A model generated the notes under the pieces. That model ran no database searches. It worked only from the letters and a program-made list of their open reading frames with translations, and was not told the DNA's origin. A stretch of 64,000 bases of DNA from the NCBI GenBank assembly GCA_017302135.1, contig JAFLDZ010000012.1, forward strand, positions 1-64,000, read 5' to 3'. The position numbers were made by a program, and so were the translations under genes. Source of the DNA: Lysobacterales bacterium. Its GTDB lineage: Bacteria; Pseudomonadota; Gammaproteobacteria; Xanthomonadales; Xanthomonadaceae. Positions 6,413-14,125 of this stretch are shown in pieces. Position 1 is the stretch's first letter. Each line of letters begins with the position of its first letter.

Positions 6413-9384
6413 TGAACGCGAGGAGAATCGTCACCCATGCCGTGGAACCCTGGGCGGAAGCCCTCACAGGCAGCGGCAGCTTGCTGCACATCGGCGGTGA
6501 AACCGCGACGGTCGAAACGCTGCTGGCCCGCGGGCGTGCAGGATGGCAAGCGCATCGGGCGCATCGGTTCCCGGCGCTGCTCGGGATAGGCGACATCGAC
6601 ATGCTGTCGCTGCAACTTGCGGCGATCGTCGATCAGCGCCCGGTACTCTTCTGCGCGCGCGATGCGACACAGCCTGCGTTGTGCGATGCGCATATTGCCG
6701 CAACGGCTGCGGGTAGCGGGGCAAATGCACTGTGGAAAGCCACACCGCCTTGCGATGAGACAACAAGACTTCCAGCAGGATTCGCGGTGCTGTCGTCAGG
6801 GACGCTTGGCGTACCGAAAGTGATCTGGCATCGCCATCGCAATCTTGTCGAAACCGGCTCCTTGGTGAGGCGCAGGTTGGAACTCACCGCCGATGACCGG
6901 GTGCTGATCACCGTTCCCTTGCATCATCTGTACGGCCTGGGCGCGGCTCTTGTGCCAGCGCTGCTGGCCGGTGCGGAGATCCACTTGTTGCCCAAGGCCA
7001 ATCTTCTCGGCTTCAACGATGCCCTGCGCACCTTCGAGCCCACGAGGGTTTTTTCGACGCCGCATCTGCTGCGCACGTTGCTGCGACGCAAGCACGAATC
7101 GCTGCGGAGTTGCCGTGGCATCGTGCTGGCAGGCGACGGCATTCCACCGATGCTGCATGCGCAGGCACGGCAGGTCTTCAATCAGGTTGTCGATCTGTAT
7201 GGCAGCTCCGAATTGGGCGTGATCGCGCTGTCCGAACCCAACCAGCCGCAAACCCTCCACCCGCTCCAGGGCGTGCGCGCATCCCCGGCCGACCGCGGCG
7301 CCGGGCAAAGCGTTCTCGTCGTGGCCCACCCCTATGCCGCGACGCATATCGCCCATCATGGAGTGATCTCGGCTTTACCGCCCGAATGGAATACCCGCGA
7401 TATCGCAACCTTCACCGGCGAGGGGACATTCTCGGTTCAAGGCAGGGCGGATCACAGTCTGAATCGTGCGGGCAAACTGCTCGTCCTGGCGGAGCTGGAG
7501 CGCGCCATCATGGACTGGCCGGGCATCGAACTCGCGGTGGCGATCGTGCTCGAAGAGGAAACTGCGCTCGGCAAGGCCATCGCCGTTGTGATCAAACCTT
7601 CGGCAGCCGCATTGACCATTGATGCCATGAAGCATCTCGCATCATCGACTTTGCCGGTCTTCGCACGACCTGACCGGTATACGCTCGTCTCGGATCTGCC
7701 TTGTCTGGGCAGCGGAAAACCCGACAGAAACGCCATCATCAAGGATCATTGCCATGGATATACAACAGATCATCGCGATCTTGAAGCAGATCATCGTCGA
7801 AGATCTGGACCTCAACCTCAGCTACGAGCAGGTCGGAGACGAGGCGTCTTTCCTGGAAGACGGGTTGGCGCTGGACTCGATCAGCATGGCCGAGTTCATC
7901 GATCATCTGGAGCGCAGGTTCTCGATCAGGATCCTGGACGAAGACCTGGATACGGCCACATTCAAATCGCTGGGCAGCGTGGTCTCGCTTGTTCAGAGGC
8001 GACTGCCCGATCGCAAACCCGTGGTCGAAGCGCCATGAAGAACCTCAAGATCGCACTTGTCGGCGACACGGGCTCCGGAACCGACGAGACCGTGCCCGAC
8101 TATCGCAACGAAGCACCGAATCGCGATGGCTTCGTGGTGGCCTGGCCGCCCCAGCGCTATTGGAAATCCGCGAGCGAAGACGATCTGTCGGCCGAAAAGC
8201 CCCTGCATCTTTATTTCCACATTCCATTCTGCCTCCAACGCTGTCGCTACTGTTTTTTCAAGATCGAGATTCTGTCCGAATCTTCGCACGCGGTCCGCGA
8301 GCGTTACGTCAACGCCCTGTGCCGTGAAATCGAGCAGGTCGCGGATGCGCACAGACTGCGCGGCCGGGTCGTGAAATCGATCTATTTCGGCGGAGGCACG
8401 CCCAGCGTGATCCAGCCGGAACAGTTGGCAAGGATCAAGACAACGATCGAAGCGTGCTTCCGGCTGGACGAACCGGAGTTCGTTTTCGAGATCGAACCGA
8501 TCACGCTCAACAACCGCATGATCGACGGGCTGGCGGATCTGGGCGTCAATCGCATCAGCTTCGGTATCCAGTCGTTCGACGACAGGGTCGTTGCATTGAC
8601 CGGCCGCCACGACACCGACGAAAAGAATTCCCGGGCAATCGAACGCGCGCTCAAGACCGGAGCAGTGGTCAACATCGACCTGCTCTCCGGGCTCGAAGGC
8701 GAAACGACGGAGAGCTGGCAGCATTCCATCAATCGCGCCATTGGCCTGGGCGTGCATGCGGTCACCGTCTACAAGCTGGAACTCTACTCGAACGCGCATT
8801 ACATGAGCGATATCCGCCAGGGCAAACTCTCGTTGCCCGGAGTGGACGAGGAGATCGCATTCGCCCGCTGGGGTCTCGCACGTCTACGCGACAGCGGCTA
8901 TCTGCCATCCACATATTTCACCTTCACCCGCGAAGGCAAATATCCCCAGCGTCACATCATCAGCCGTTGGCGCGGCGAGGACATGTACGGTTTCGGCGCA
9001 TCCGCGTTCGGCACGGTCTCTGGCTATTCCAGGCAGAACCTCAGCGAAATCGACGCCTATCTGGCGCGTGTCGAGAGCGGGCTCAGCCCGACACAGCGGG
9101 TGCTGGAACTCAGCAGCGCGGACCACATGCTGCGTGACGTGGTGATGGGCCTGAAAACGACCATGATCGACCTGGGCGAATACAGGCGCAGGCATGGCAT
9201 GCGTCTGGATGTGGTTCTGGCAGAGGAACTGGCCCATCTCGTTCACGAGGGATTGATCGATCACAACGGTGATCTGCTGCGTCTCACCGATGAGGGCGTG
9301 CTCTATGGCGACTATTGCGGTCGTTATCTCGGCGCGGGTTTGAGACGCGCATTCTCCGGCGATACCAGGCCGCTCCGGGCTTGA
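6412..9384 (+). CDS. Adenylate-forming (AMP) ligase whose frame continues into the radical SAM gene
   Basis: From ATG 6412 about 440 codons encode an ANL-superfamily adenylate-forming enzyme: P-loop LSSGTLGVPK, HHLYGLG, YGSSELG (adenine/AMP motif), TRDIATFTGEG with the ribose-binding Asp, and GSGKPDR with the C-terminal catalytic Lys at about 7712-7729. It would activate an aryl or acyl acid and load it on the carrier encoded next. Its natural end lies near 7740, but there is no stop. The frame continues for about 95 Arg/Gly-rich codons across the carrier gene (read in the wrong frame) and is then identical with the radical SAM frame to 9384. Either a 990-residue read-through product, a lost stop or an indel explains this. 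I regard the ligase as about 6412-7750. Confidence 0.7.
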   Translation: MNARRIVTHAVEPWAEALTGSGSLLHIGGETATVETLLARGRAGWQAHRAHRFPALLGIGDIDMLSLQLAAIVDQRPVLFCARDATQPALCDAHIAATAAGSGANALWKATPPCDETTRLPAGFAVLSSGTLGVPKVIWHRHRNLVETGSLVRRRLELTADDRVLITVPLHHLYGLGAALVPALLAGAEIHLLPKANLLGFNDALRTFEPTRVFSTPHLLRTLLRRKHESLRSCRGIVLAGDGIPPMLHAQARQVFNQVVDLYGSSELGVIALSEPNQPQTLHPLQGVRASPADRGAGQSVLVVAHPYAATHIAHHGVISALPPEWNTRDIATFTGEGTFSVQGRADHSLNRAGKLLVLAELERAIMDWPGIELAVAIVLEEETALGKAIAVVIKPSAAALTIDAMKHLASSTLPVFARPDRYTLVSDLPCLGSGKPDRNAIIKDHCHGYTTDHRDLEADHRRRSGPQPQLRAGRRRGVFPGRRVGAGLDQHGRVHRSSGAQVLDQDPGRRPGYGHIQIAGQRGLACSEATARSQTRGRSAMKNLKIALVGDTGSGTDETVPDYRNEAPNRDGFVVAWPPQRYWKSASEDDLSAEKPLHLYFHIPFCLQRCRYCFFKIEILSESSHAVRERYVNALCREIEQVADAHRLRGRVVKSIYFGGGTPSVIQPEQLARIKTTIEACFRLDEPEFVFEIEPITLNNRMIDGLADLGVNRISFGIQSFDDRVVALTGRHDTDEKNSRAIERALKTGAVVNIDLLSGLEGETTESWQHSINRAIGLGVHAVTVYKLELYSNAHYMSDIRQGKLSLPGVDEEIAFARWGLARLRDSGYLPSTYFTFTREGKYPQRHIISRWRGEDMYGFGASAFGTVSGYSRQNLSEIDAYLARVESGLSPTQRVLELSSADHMLRDVVMGLKTTMIDLGEYRRRHGMRLDVVLAEELAHLVHEGLIDHNGDLLRLTDEGVLYGDYCGRYLGAGLRRAFSGDTRPLRA
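7754..8038 (+). CDS. Acyl/aryl carrier protein (phosphopantetheine attachment)
   Basis: A 94-residue acidic protein with the carrier-protein fold pattern: helix 1 (IIAILKQIIVEDL), the loop leading to LALDSISMAEFIDHLERRF with the phosphopantetheine Ser of the D-S motif at about residue 42, then ILDEDLDTATFKSLGSVVSLV. It would hold the acid activated by the preceding ligase as a thioester while the downstream enzymes work on it. It is read in a different frame from the ligase, whose frame has no stop here. Automated callers that forbid long overlaps may miss it. Its stop TGA (8036-8038) overlaps the ATG of the radical SAM gene (8035) as ATGA, suggesting translational coupling. Confidence 0.85.
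   Translation: MDIQQIIAILKQIIVEDLDLNLSYEQVGDEASFLEDGLALDSISMAEFIDHLERRFSIRILDEDLDTATFKSLGSVVSLVQRRLPDRKPVVEAP
8035..9384 (+). CDS. HemN/HemW-like radical SAM enzyme
   Basis: A 449-residue protein from ATG 8035. HIPFCLQRCRYCFFKIE carries the radical SAM CxxxCxxC cluster motif at about residues 64-71. YFGGGTPS is the glycine-rich SAM motif, followed by FEIEP, RISFGIQSF and NIDLLSGLEGET, all as in coproporphyrinogen III oxidase-like proteins, and a HemN C-terminal region (GFGASAFGT ...). Family members in biosynthetic clusters methylate, cyclopropanate or otherwise rework unactivated carbons, whereas the true haem enzyme would not be expected beside a ligase and a carrier protein. I therefore infer a tailoring enzyme acting on the carrier-bound or released product. 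The same frame is continuous with the ligase upstream. Its stop is 5 bp before the next gene. Confidence 0.85.
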   Translation: MKNLKIALVGDTGSGTDETVPDYRNEAPNRDGFVVAWPPQRYWKSASEDDLSAEKPLHLYFHIPFCLQRCRYCFFKIEILSESSHAVRERYVNALCREIEQVADAHRLRGRVVKSIYFGGGTPSVIQPEQLARIKTTIEACFRLDEPEFVFEIEPITLNNRMIDGLADLGVNRISFGIQSFDDRVVALTGRHDTDEKNSRAIERALKTGAVVNIDLLSGLEGETTESWQHSINRAIGLGVHAVTVYKLELYSNAHYMSDIRQGKLSLPGVDEEIAFARWGLARLRDSGYLPSTYFTFTREGKYPQRHIISRWRGEDMYGFGASAFGTVSGYSRQNLSEIDAYLARVESGLSPTQRVLELSSADHMLRDVVMGLKTTMIDLGEYRRRHGMRLDVVLAEELAHLVHEGLIDHNGDLLRLTDEGVLYGDYCGRYLGAGLRRAFSGDTRPLRA

Positions 9385-9389
9385 TCGCG

Positions 9390-10145
9390 ATGTTGATCAC
9401 GCCCGACTTCGTCTTCATCCACATGCCCAAGACGGGCGGGACCTTCATCACCGAGATGCTGAGGCTCGTGTACGGGGCGCTCGCGGTGGAGACGGGCCGG
9501 AAACATGCCACCTGCGAGGAAATCCCTGCCGCCCATCGCGGCAAACCGATAGTCTCGGTCATCCGCTCACCGTTCGAACGGTACGTCTCCCAGTACCACT
9601 ACGGCTGGTGGAAAACGCACCCGCAGGAGTACTGCGATCCCGCGCTGATACGGACACGATTTCCGGCGTATCCGCAAGTCGATTTCGAGGATTTCGTGGC
9701 CATCGCGAATCGGTATTTCATCAATGTGCATCGCGGTGTGAGCAATGGTTACGAGTCGCCGCAACTGCCCCCGGATCTTGCGCTGGGCTGGCACTCCGAA
9801 CAATTCATCCGATTCTTCTGCCGCGATCCGCATCTTGCGTTCGCCAGCATCACCGCATCCGATCTCCAGCGAGGACATTTGAGCACCTACGAATATCCGG
9901 TGGAGTTCCTGCGCACCGAGACGCTGAATCAAGACCTCGCCGATCACCTTCAACACTACGGCGTCGACACGAAGCTGCTGGGTCAGGTTCGCACGCATCG
10001 GCCGGTGATGCCGGAACAGGCGCACGAAGCCAGGGCGCGACTGCATGCCCGCGATTACTTCGACCGCAGACTCGGCGATTTTGTCAGACACAAGGAGATG
10101 TTCCTGTTCAACCGTTTCCCACAATATCGGGAGGAAGTGCCATGA
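9390..10145 (+). CDS. Sulfotransferase family protein (first of two)
   Basis: A 251-residue cytoplasmic protein from ATG 9390. FIHMPKTGGTFITEML (about residues 9-24) is the 5'-phosphosulfate-binding loop of PAPS-dependent sulfotransferases, and SVIRSPFERYVSQY is the 3'-phosphate-binding strand/helix. The C-terminal part is less conserved. It would transfer sulfate from PAPS to a hydroxyl or amino group of the cluster product. The frame is open further upstream, but the ATG just after the radical SAM stop is the natural start. Its last four bases overlap the SDR start (ATGA). A second, unlike sulfotransferase ends the operon, so two different positions may be sulfated (inference). Confidence 0.8.
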   Translation: MLITPDFVFIHMPKTGGTFITEMLRLVYGALAVETGRKHATCEEIPAAHRGKPIVSVIRSPFERYVSQYHYGWWKTHPQEYCDPALIRTRFPAYPQVDFEDFVAIANRYFINVHRGVSNGYESPQLPPDLALGWHSEQFIRFFCRDPHLAFASITASDLQRGHLSTYEYPVEFLRTETLNQDLADHLQHYGVDTKLLGQVRTHRPVMPEQAHEARARLHARDYFDRRLGDFVRHKEMFLFNRFPQYREEVP

Positions 10146-10849
10146 ACACAGCAGTCGATCGCGATCTCGTCGCCCTCGTCAGCGGCGGCAATCGTGGTAT
10201 CGGGCTTGCTGTCTGCGAAGGATTCGCCCGGCGAGGCGTGCAGGTGTACATGGGATGCCGTGATCTGGCCGAAGGCAAGGCGGCGGTTGAACGGCGCCGA
10301 CTGACCGGTGTGATCCCGATTCAACTGGATGTCTGCTCCGAATCCTCGATGCTTGCAGCCATCGACACCATCGCCACCGTGCACGGGCATCTTGATTTGC
10401 TCGTCAACAACGCAGGGATGTCCGTGGGCGTCCGCGATAAACCCAGCGAAGAACACATGGCGCAGGCGAGGGCGACGTTTGAAGTCAATTTTTTCGGGCC
10501 TTGGCGGCTGAGTCAGTACGCATTGCCGCTGATGCGCGCGCGCGCGCAGGCGCACATCATCAACGTATCCAGCGGGCACGGCAGTTCCACCAAGATCGAG
10601 GGCAACAATCTGGCCTACAGGAGTTCCAAATCGGCCTTGAATGTATTGACCCAAGCCATGGCCATCGAGCTTGCCGACAGCGGTATCCGCGTGAATTGCA
10701 TGACCCCGGGCTGGGTGCGAACGAAGCTCGGCGGCGTTGCGGCACCTCGCTCTCCGGAAGAGGGAGCGGAAACGATTCTATGGCTGGCGCTGGACGGTGG
10801 CGGAGAGACCGGAAAATTCTATAAGGACAGGACCCTTTTCCCGTGGTGA
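10142..10849 (+). CDS. Short-chain dehydrogenase/reductase (SDR)
   Basis: A 235-residue classical SDR: GGNRGIG nucleotide-binding loop (residues 15-21), a CRD pair after strand 2 that suggests NADPH preference, NNAGMSVG, catalytic Ser in NVSSGHGS and YRSSK (catalytic Tyr and Lys). The C-terminus ends DRTLFPW, slightly unusual and close to carbonyl-reductase-type SDRs. It would reduce a ketone or oxidise an alcohol in the pathway. It overlaps the preceding sulfotransferase by 4 bp and the following one by 4-7 bp, so it is translationally coupled on both sides. Confidence 0.9.
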   Translation: MNTAVDRDLVALVSGGNRGIGLAVCEGFARRGVQVYMGCRDLAEGKAAVERRRLTGVIPIQLDVCSESSMLAAIDTIATVHGHLDLLVNNAGMSVGVRDKPSEEHMAQARATFEVNFFGPWRLSQYALPLMRARAQAHIINVSSGHGSSTKIEGNNLAYRSSKSALNVLTQAMAIELADSGIRVNCMTPGWVRTKLGGVAAPRSPEEGAETILWLALDGGGETGKFYKDRTLFPW

Positions 10850-11691
10850 AGTCACCGAATCTCTTCGTCATCGGTGCGCCAAGATGCGGCACCACATCGC
10901 TTTTCGCTGCACTGAAGCAACATCGGGATGTCTACACATCCGTGTTGAAGGAACCGCACTTCTACGCAACCGATCTACCCGCCCAGCCGCATACGGTGTC
11001 CGATCCAGACGATTATCATCGGCTTTTTTCCGCAGCGGGCGATCAACGCTATCGTGCCGAAGCTTCGGTCTGGTATCTCTACAGCAGGGATGCACCGGCA
11101 CTGATTGCGAAAGCGCACCCCGATGCCCGCATCGTTGTGATGCTGAGAAATCCGGCGGACATGCTGATCAGTCTTTACGATCTGTATTTGCGGACCGGGA
11201 ACGAAGGCGACACCAATCCGGAAACAGCTATTTTCCGCACCGGGGAAGCCCGTTTCGAAGCAACTTATTTTCCGTTCGGATTGAATTACCTGCGCTTGCT
11301 GGATATCACCACACCGCTGGCACGATGGCGTTACTTTTTTCCTGAGCACCAGCTCCGCGTCCTGATATTCGAAGACATGTACGCTGCGCCGGAGACGGGC
11401 TTCCGCGAACTGTGCGGATGGCTGGAAATCGATCGGGATATCCCGGTGAGTTTCGATCACCGACGGGCGCGCGATGCGGTGAGGATGCAGGCGATGAAAC
11501 AATTGCGCGGCCTGCCGGAACACCTTCGTCGCAAGATGAATCCGGACGCATCCCGGCTGCATGCGGGCAAGAGCGAAACCTCGATACCGCAGCAGCTGCG
11601 GTTGCGTCTGCACAACAGCGCGCAGGCACTCAACGCCAGCCTGCCAATGGCGATTGGCAAAGCATGGCCTGACGCGTGGTTGACGGGATGA
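10843..11691 (+). CDS. Sulfotransferase family protein (second of two)
   Basis: A 282-residue protein starting at GTG 10843 (GTG 10846 is equally possible). FVIGAPRCGTTSLFAAL (about 8-24) is the PAPS 5'-phosphosulfate loop and IVVMLRNPADMLISLY (about 95-110) the 3'-phosphate site. The rest matches the GlcNAc/heparan-type sulfotransferase_1 pattern (FGLNYLRLL ... WRYFFPEHQLRVLIFEDM). It is more similar in outline to carbohydrate/lipid sulfotransferases than the first copy at 9390, so the two are not a recent duplication. It is the last gene of the operon that begins at 5855. No clear terminator follows. Confidence 0.85.
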   Translation: MVKSPNLFVIGAPRCGTTSLFAALKQHRDVYTSVLKEPHFYATDLPAQPHTVSDPDDYHRLFSAAGDQRYRAEASVWYLYSRDAPALIAKAHPDARIVVMLRNPADMLISLYDLYLRTGNEGDTNPETAIFRTGEARFEATYFPFGLNYLRLLDITTPLARWRYFFPEHQLRVLIFEDMYAAPETGFRELCGWLEIDRDIPVSFDHRRARDAVRMQAMKQLRGLPEHLRRKMNPDASRLHAGKSETSIPQQLRLRLHNSAQALNASLPMAIGKAWPDAWLTG

Positions 11692-11843
11692 TTCCGGAGC
11701 CGATTGGCACCTGCACAGGAATATGCAAACGACGCTTTACCCAGTTATCGCGGTGATACCAGCGAGTCGCTTTAGACAATGACCTTTCAGCCGTGCCGAT
11801 AAAAATCGACACGGCGTTCAGAGCAGCCACTTCGGCGGCTGCC

Positions 11844-11892
11844 CCCTCACCCGCCCTGCGGGCACCCTCTCCCCGCGTTGCGGGGAGAGGGA
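11844..11892. repeat. REP-like palindrome, copy 1
   Basis: CCCTCTCCCCGC (11866-11877) and GCGGGGAGAGGG (11881-11892) form a perfect 12-bp stem around GTT, preceded by CCCGCCCTGCGGGC. This C-rich palindrome type is commonly scattered between genes of GC-rich proteobacteria. It lies between the convergent ends of the biosynthetic operon and the minus-strand CapA pair. Confidence 0.8.
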
Positions 11893-11970
11893 GTCGCCAG
11901 GGCAATCCGGCCAGCTCAGGCAACCCGAACAATTCAACTACCAAGCATCATCGGAAAGATGATTTTTCGT

Positions 11971-12022
11971 CCTTCTCCCCGCAACGCGGGGAGAAGCTGG
12001 CCGAAGGCCGGATGAGGGGCTG
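11971..12022. repeat. REP-like palindrome, copy 2
   Basis: CTTCTCCCCGC (11972-11982) and GCGGGGAGAAG (11986-11996) form an 11-bp stem around AAC, followed by CTGGCCGAAGGCCGG, a second small palindrome. It is the same repeat family as copy 1 about 100 bp away, arranged as a pair of opposite halves. Confidence 0.8.
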
Positions 12023-12065
12023 CTTTTGATCTTCTGTCACCCCCCACGCCCCACACATAACGCCC

Positions 12066-12467
12066 CTACCCCACCCGCTCACACCAATACTGCAGCTCGC
12101 TGCCCTTGCTGGGTTCATAGACGAAGTGCAGGCCGGTGAAACCATAGCGCGAGCCGCCGACGATGAAGGGCGGGCGATGTTTCGCCTGATGGATCAGCAC
12201 CGGTTCGCCGCTGGCGAGGGCATAGACGTAGAGATTGATGGCGGCGGCGCGTTCGGGGGCGGCGACGTAGCTGGCCTTGAAGTCGAAGTAGCGGCCGATC
12301 TTCTGCGCGGGCACCTGATACGGGGCCGTGGTCGGGGCGGCGTCGACGCTGAAGTTTTCGCCGCCGTAGATGATGTGGCAGCGGACGTTGTCGGCGTGCG
12401 CGTTCGCTGCGCACAGTTGCGCTGCGCAGAACACGATGGATGCGATGAACCACTGGCGTTTATTCAT
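12066..12467 (-). CDS. Small secreted protein of unknown function
   Basis: A 133-residue protein from the ATG at 12467, with signal peptide MNKRQWFIASIVFCAAQLCA ending near ANAHA. The mature domain (about 110 residues) is beta-rich with two Cys (VRCHIIYGG and LQYWCERVG), which could form a disulfide. I do not recognise the family. Its start overlaps the stop of the CapA-like gene (12460) by 8 bp, so the two are co-transcribed and coupled. Confidence 0.75.
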   Translation of the reverse strand: MNKRQWFIASIVFCAAQLCAANAHADNVRCHIIYGGENFSVDAAPTTAPYQVPAQKIGRYFDFKASYVAAPERAAAINLYVYALASGEPVLIHQAKHRPPFIVGGSRYGFTGLHFVYEPSKGSELQYWCERVG

Positions 12468-13449
12468 CGCGGCACTGCCCGACGTTGCGGTCGCCGCGCT
12501 TGCCGCAGGGGCTGGCGGTGGTGGGGTCCGGATGCGGGACGCCGTTCTTGTCGAGACGGGCGACATGCGTGCGCCATGCCACCACACCCTGTCTGTCCAT
12601 CGTTACGTTGAGCGTCCAGCCGGTCTGCGTGGCTTCGGTGTCGAAGCCGTTGAACAGGAAATTGCCGAGGCTGTAGACGATGGGTTTGCCATTGTGGATC
12701 TCGGCGCCCTGGGTGACGTGCGGATGCGCGCCGACCACCATGTCTGCGCCGGCATCGAGCATTTCGCGCGCGAAAACTTTCTGGCGCTCGCTCGGATAGC
12801 CTTCGTCTTCCCAGCCCCAATGCATGAACGGAATCACCAGATCCGCGTGGTAGCGGGTGCGCGCAGCGACGATGTCGTCGATCACCTGCTCGTCTTCGCC
12901 GCTCCAGGCGATGCCGGGCTTGTTGGCGCCGGCCTCGAACGCGCGCGGCTTGAATTCGTCGTAGCCCAGGAACGCGATGCGCAGACCGTTGCGTTCGACG
13001 ATCCACGGCCTGTGCGCTTCTTCCAGATCGGCGCCGCCGCCGAAATACGGCAGGCCGGCCTGGCGCATCAGGCCCAGTTGTTCGAGGAAAGCGGCTTTAC
13101 CGAAATCGCCGGAGTGGTTGTTGGCCAGCGAGAAGGCATCGAAATGCCGCGCCAGCACCGGCAGCGTGCGCGGATGCGCGCGGAAGGTGTAGGGCTTGGT
13201 TTCCGCGGTGCCGCCGGTGGCGATCACGCATTCCAGATTGCCGACCCGCAGATCGGCGTCGTGCAGCCATGCGGCGAACGGCTGGAACGGGTCTTCGCCA
13301 CGCTCGATCAATTCGCCCGGGGTCTCGGCGACCATGATGTCGCCGACGAATGCGATGTCGACCACGCCCTCTTCGGCATGCGCCGCAGGGATCGGCAGGG
13401 CAAGCAGTGCCGACAGGACAGACAGGTTCAAGGTCGCGAAGATGCGCAT
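12460..13449 (-). CDS. CapA-family secreted metallophosphatase-like protein
   Basis: A 329-residue protein with signal peptide (cleavage near AHA-EE). It has the CapA/PgsA motifs: DIAFVGDIMVAE (metal-binding Asp), RVGNLECVIAT (GNLE), FSLANNHSGDFG (ANNH, in place of the GNHD of phosphatases) and VVGAHPHVTQG plus IVYSLGNFLF. CapA proteins take part in poly-gamma-glutamate capsule export or in cell-wall-linked phosphoester metabolism, but no other capsule gene lies nearby. It is followed, with an 8-bp overlap, by a small secreted protein (12066-12467). The exact substrate is unknown. Confidence 0.88.
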   Translation of the reverse strand: MRIFATLNLSVLSALLALPIPAAHAEEGVVDIAFVGDIMVAETPGELIERGEDPFQPFAAWLHDADLRVGNLECVIATGGTAETKPYTFRAHPRTLPVLARHFDAFSLANNHSGDFGKAAFLEQLGLMRQAGLPYFGGGADLEEAHRPWIVERNGLRIAFLGYDEFKPRAFEAGANKPGIAWSGEDEQVIDDIVAARTRYHADLVIPFMHWGWEDEGYPSERQKVFAREMLDAGADMVVGAHPHVTQGAEIHNGKPIVYSLGNFLFNGFDTEATQTGWTLNVTMDRQGVVAWRTHVARLDKNGVPHPDPTTASPCGKRGDRNVGQCRDE

Positions 13450-13517
13450 GGCGGCAGTCTGTCATGCGCCTGCGGCCGAGTCACGGGGTGCGGGAAGCGC
13501 ACGCGCGGCTCGTCTGG

Positions 13518-13572
13518 TACGACATCGGTGATTACGACATCGGTGATTACGACATTTGCGGTTACGACATCA
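13518..13572. repeat. 15-bp tandem repeat, about 3.7 copies
   Basis: TACGACATCGGTGAT occurs at 13518-13532 and 13533-13547, then the variant TACGACATTTGCGGT at 13548-13562 and a partial copy to 13572. The repeat includes the stop codon of the small membrane protein on the minus strand, so copy-number change would alter that protein's end and the intergenic distance. Confidence 0.85.
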
Positions 13573-13873
13573 GTCCCATGCCGAACACGAACACGCTGCG
13601 CACCATGGCCGCGAACCCGATCAGCCCCACGCACCATTGCGCAGCGGCGTAGCCGCGTTTCGAGCGCAGCGTCGCCAGGCCCGGCCATTGCCCGAACACG
13701 AAGGACAGCAGCATCAGCGCGCCGCCGCAGATCGCCAGGCCATCGCGGTCGGTGGTCAGGCCTTCGGTCAGCATCTTCAATCCGGTCGCGGCGAACGTGA
13801 AGAACAGCGCCCAGGCCAAGGTGCCGGACACGATGCCGCCGGGTTCGACGGCAGTGGATGAGGATTCGCGCAT
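13562..13873 (-). CDS. Small inner-membrane protein (3 hydrophobic segments)
   Basis: A 103-residue protein from the ATG at 13873; the frame continues upstream to 14020 but that part is Arg-rich and non-coding in character. Three hydrophobic segments are seen: GTLAWALFFTFAATGLKML, AICGGALMLLSFVFGQW and CVGLIGFAAMVRSVFVFGMG. No family is recognised. The stop lies inside a 15-bp tandem repeat. It is divergent from mutM. Confidence 0.7.
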   Translation of the reverse strand: MRESSSTAVEPGGIVSGTLAWALFFTFAATGLKMLTEGLTTDRDGLAICGGALMLLSFVFGQWPGLATLRSKRGYAAAQWCVGLIGFAAMVRSVFVFGMGLMS

Positions 13874-14125
13874 GGCAGCTCCGATCGTTCGCGGTGTGTG
13901 CGTTTCACGGTAGACCGCGCGTCGCTCGCGGGCCTGTGCCGGAAGTGACCACGACCTCCCGCTGCGCTGGCGCGTATGCGGAACGCCCCCTCCCAGCCTT
14001 TCACGGATGCGGTGCGCCAAGGCAGCGCCCCATGGGTGGGCGTAGCTTGTTTTTCATGTCGCGGGCCTTGAGCGGAACCCGGCGGGATGCGTCAGACTTT
14101 GCGCTGGTTCCGCGACCGAACGCCC

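Noticed and set aside
12370..13800. Plus-strand open frame over CapA
   Set aside because: The minus-strand CapA motifs and signal peptide are convincing. The plus frame is a shadow.
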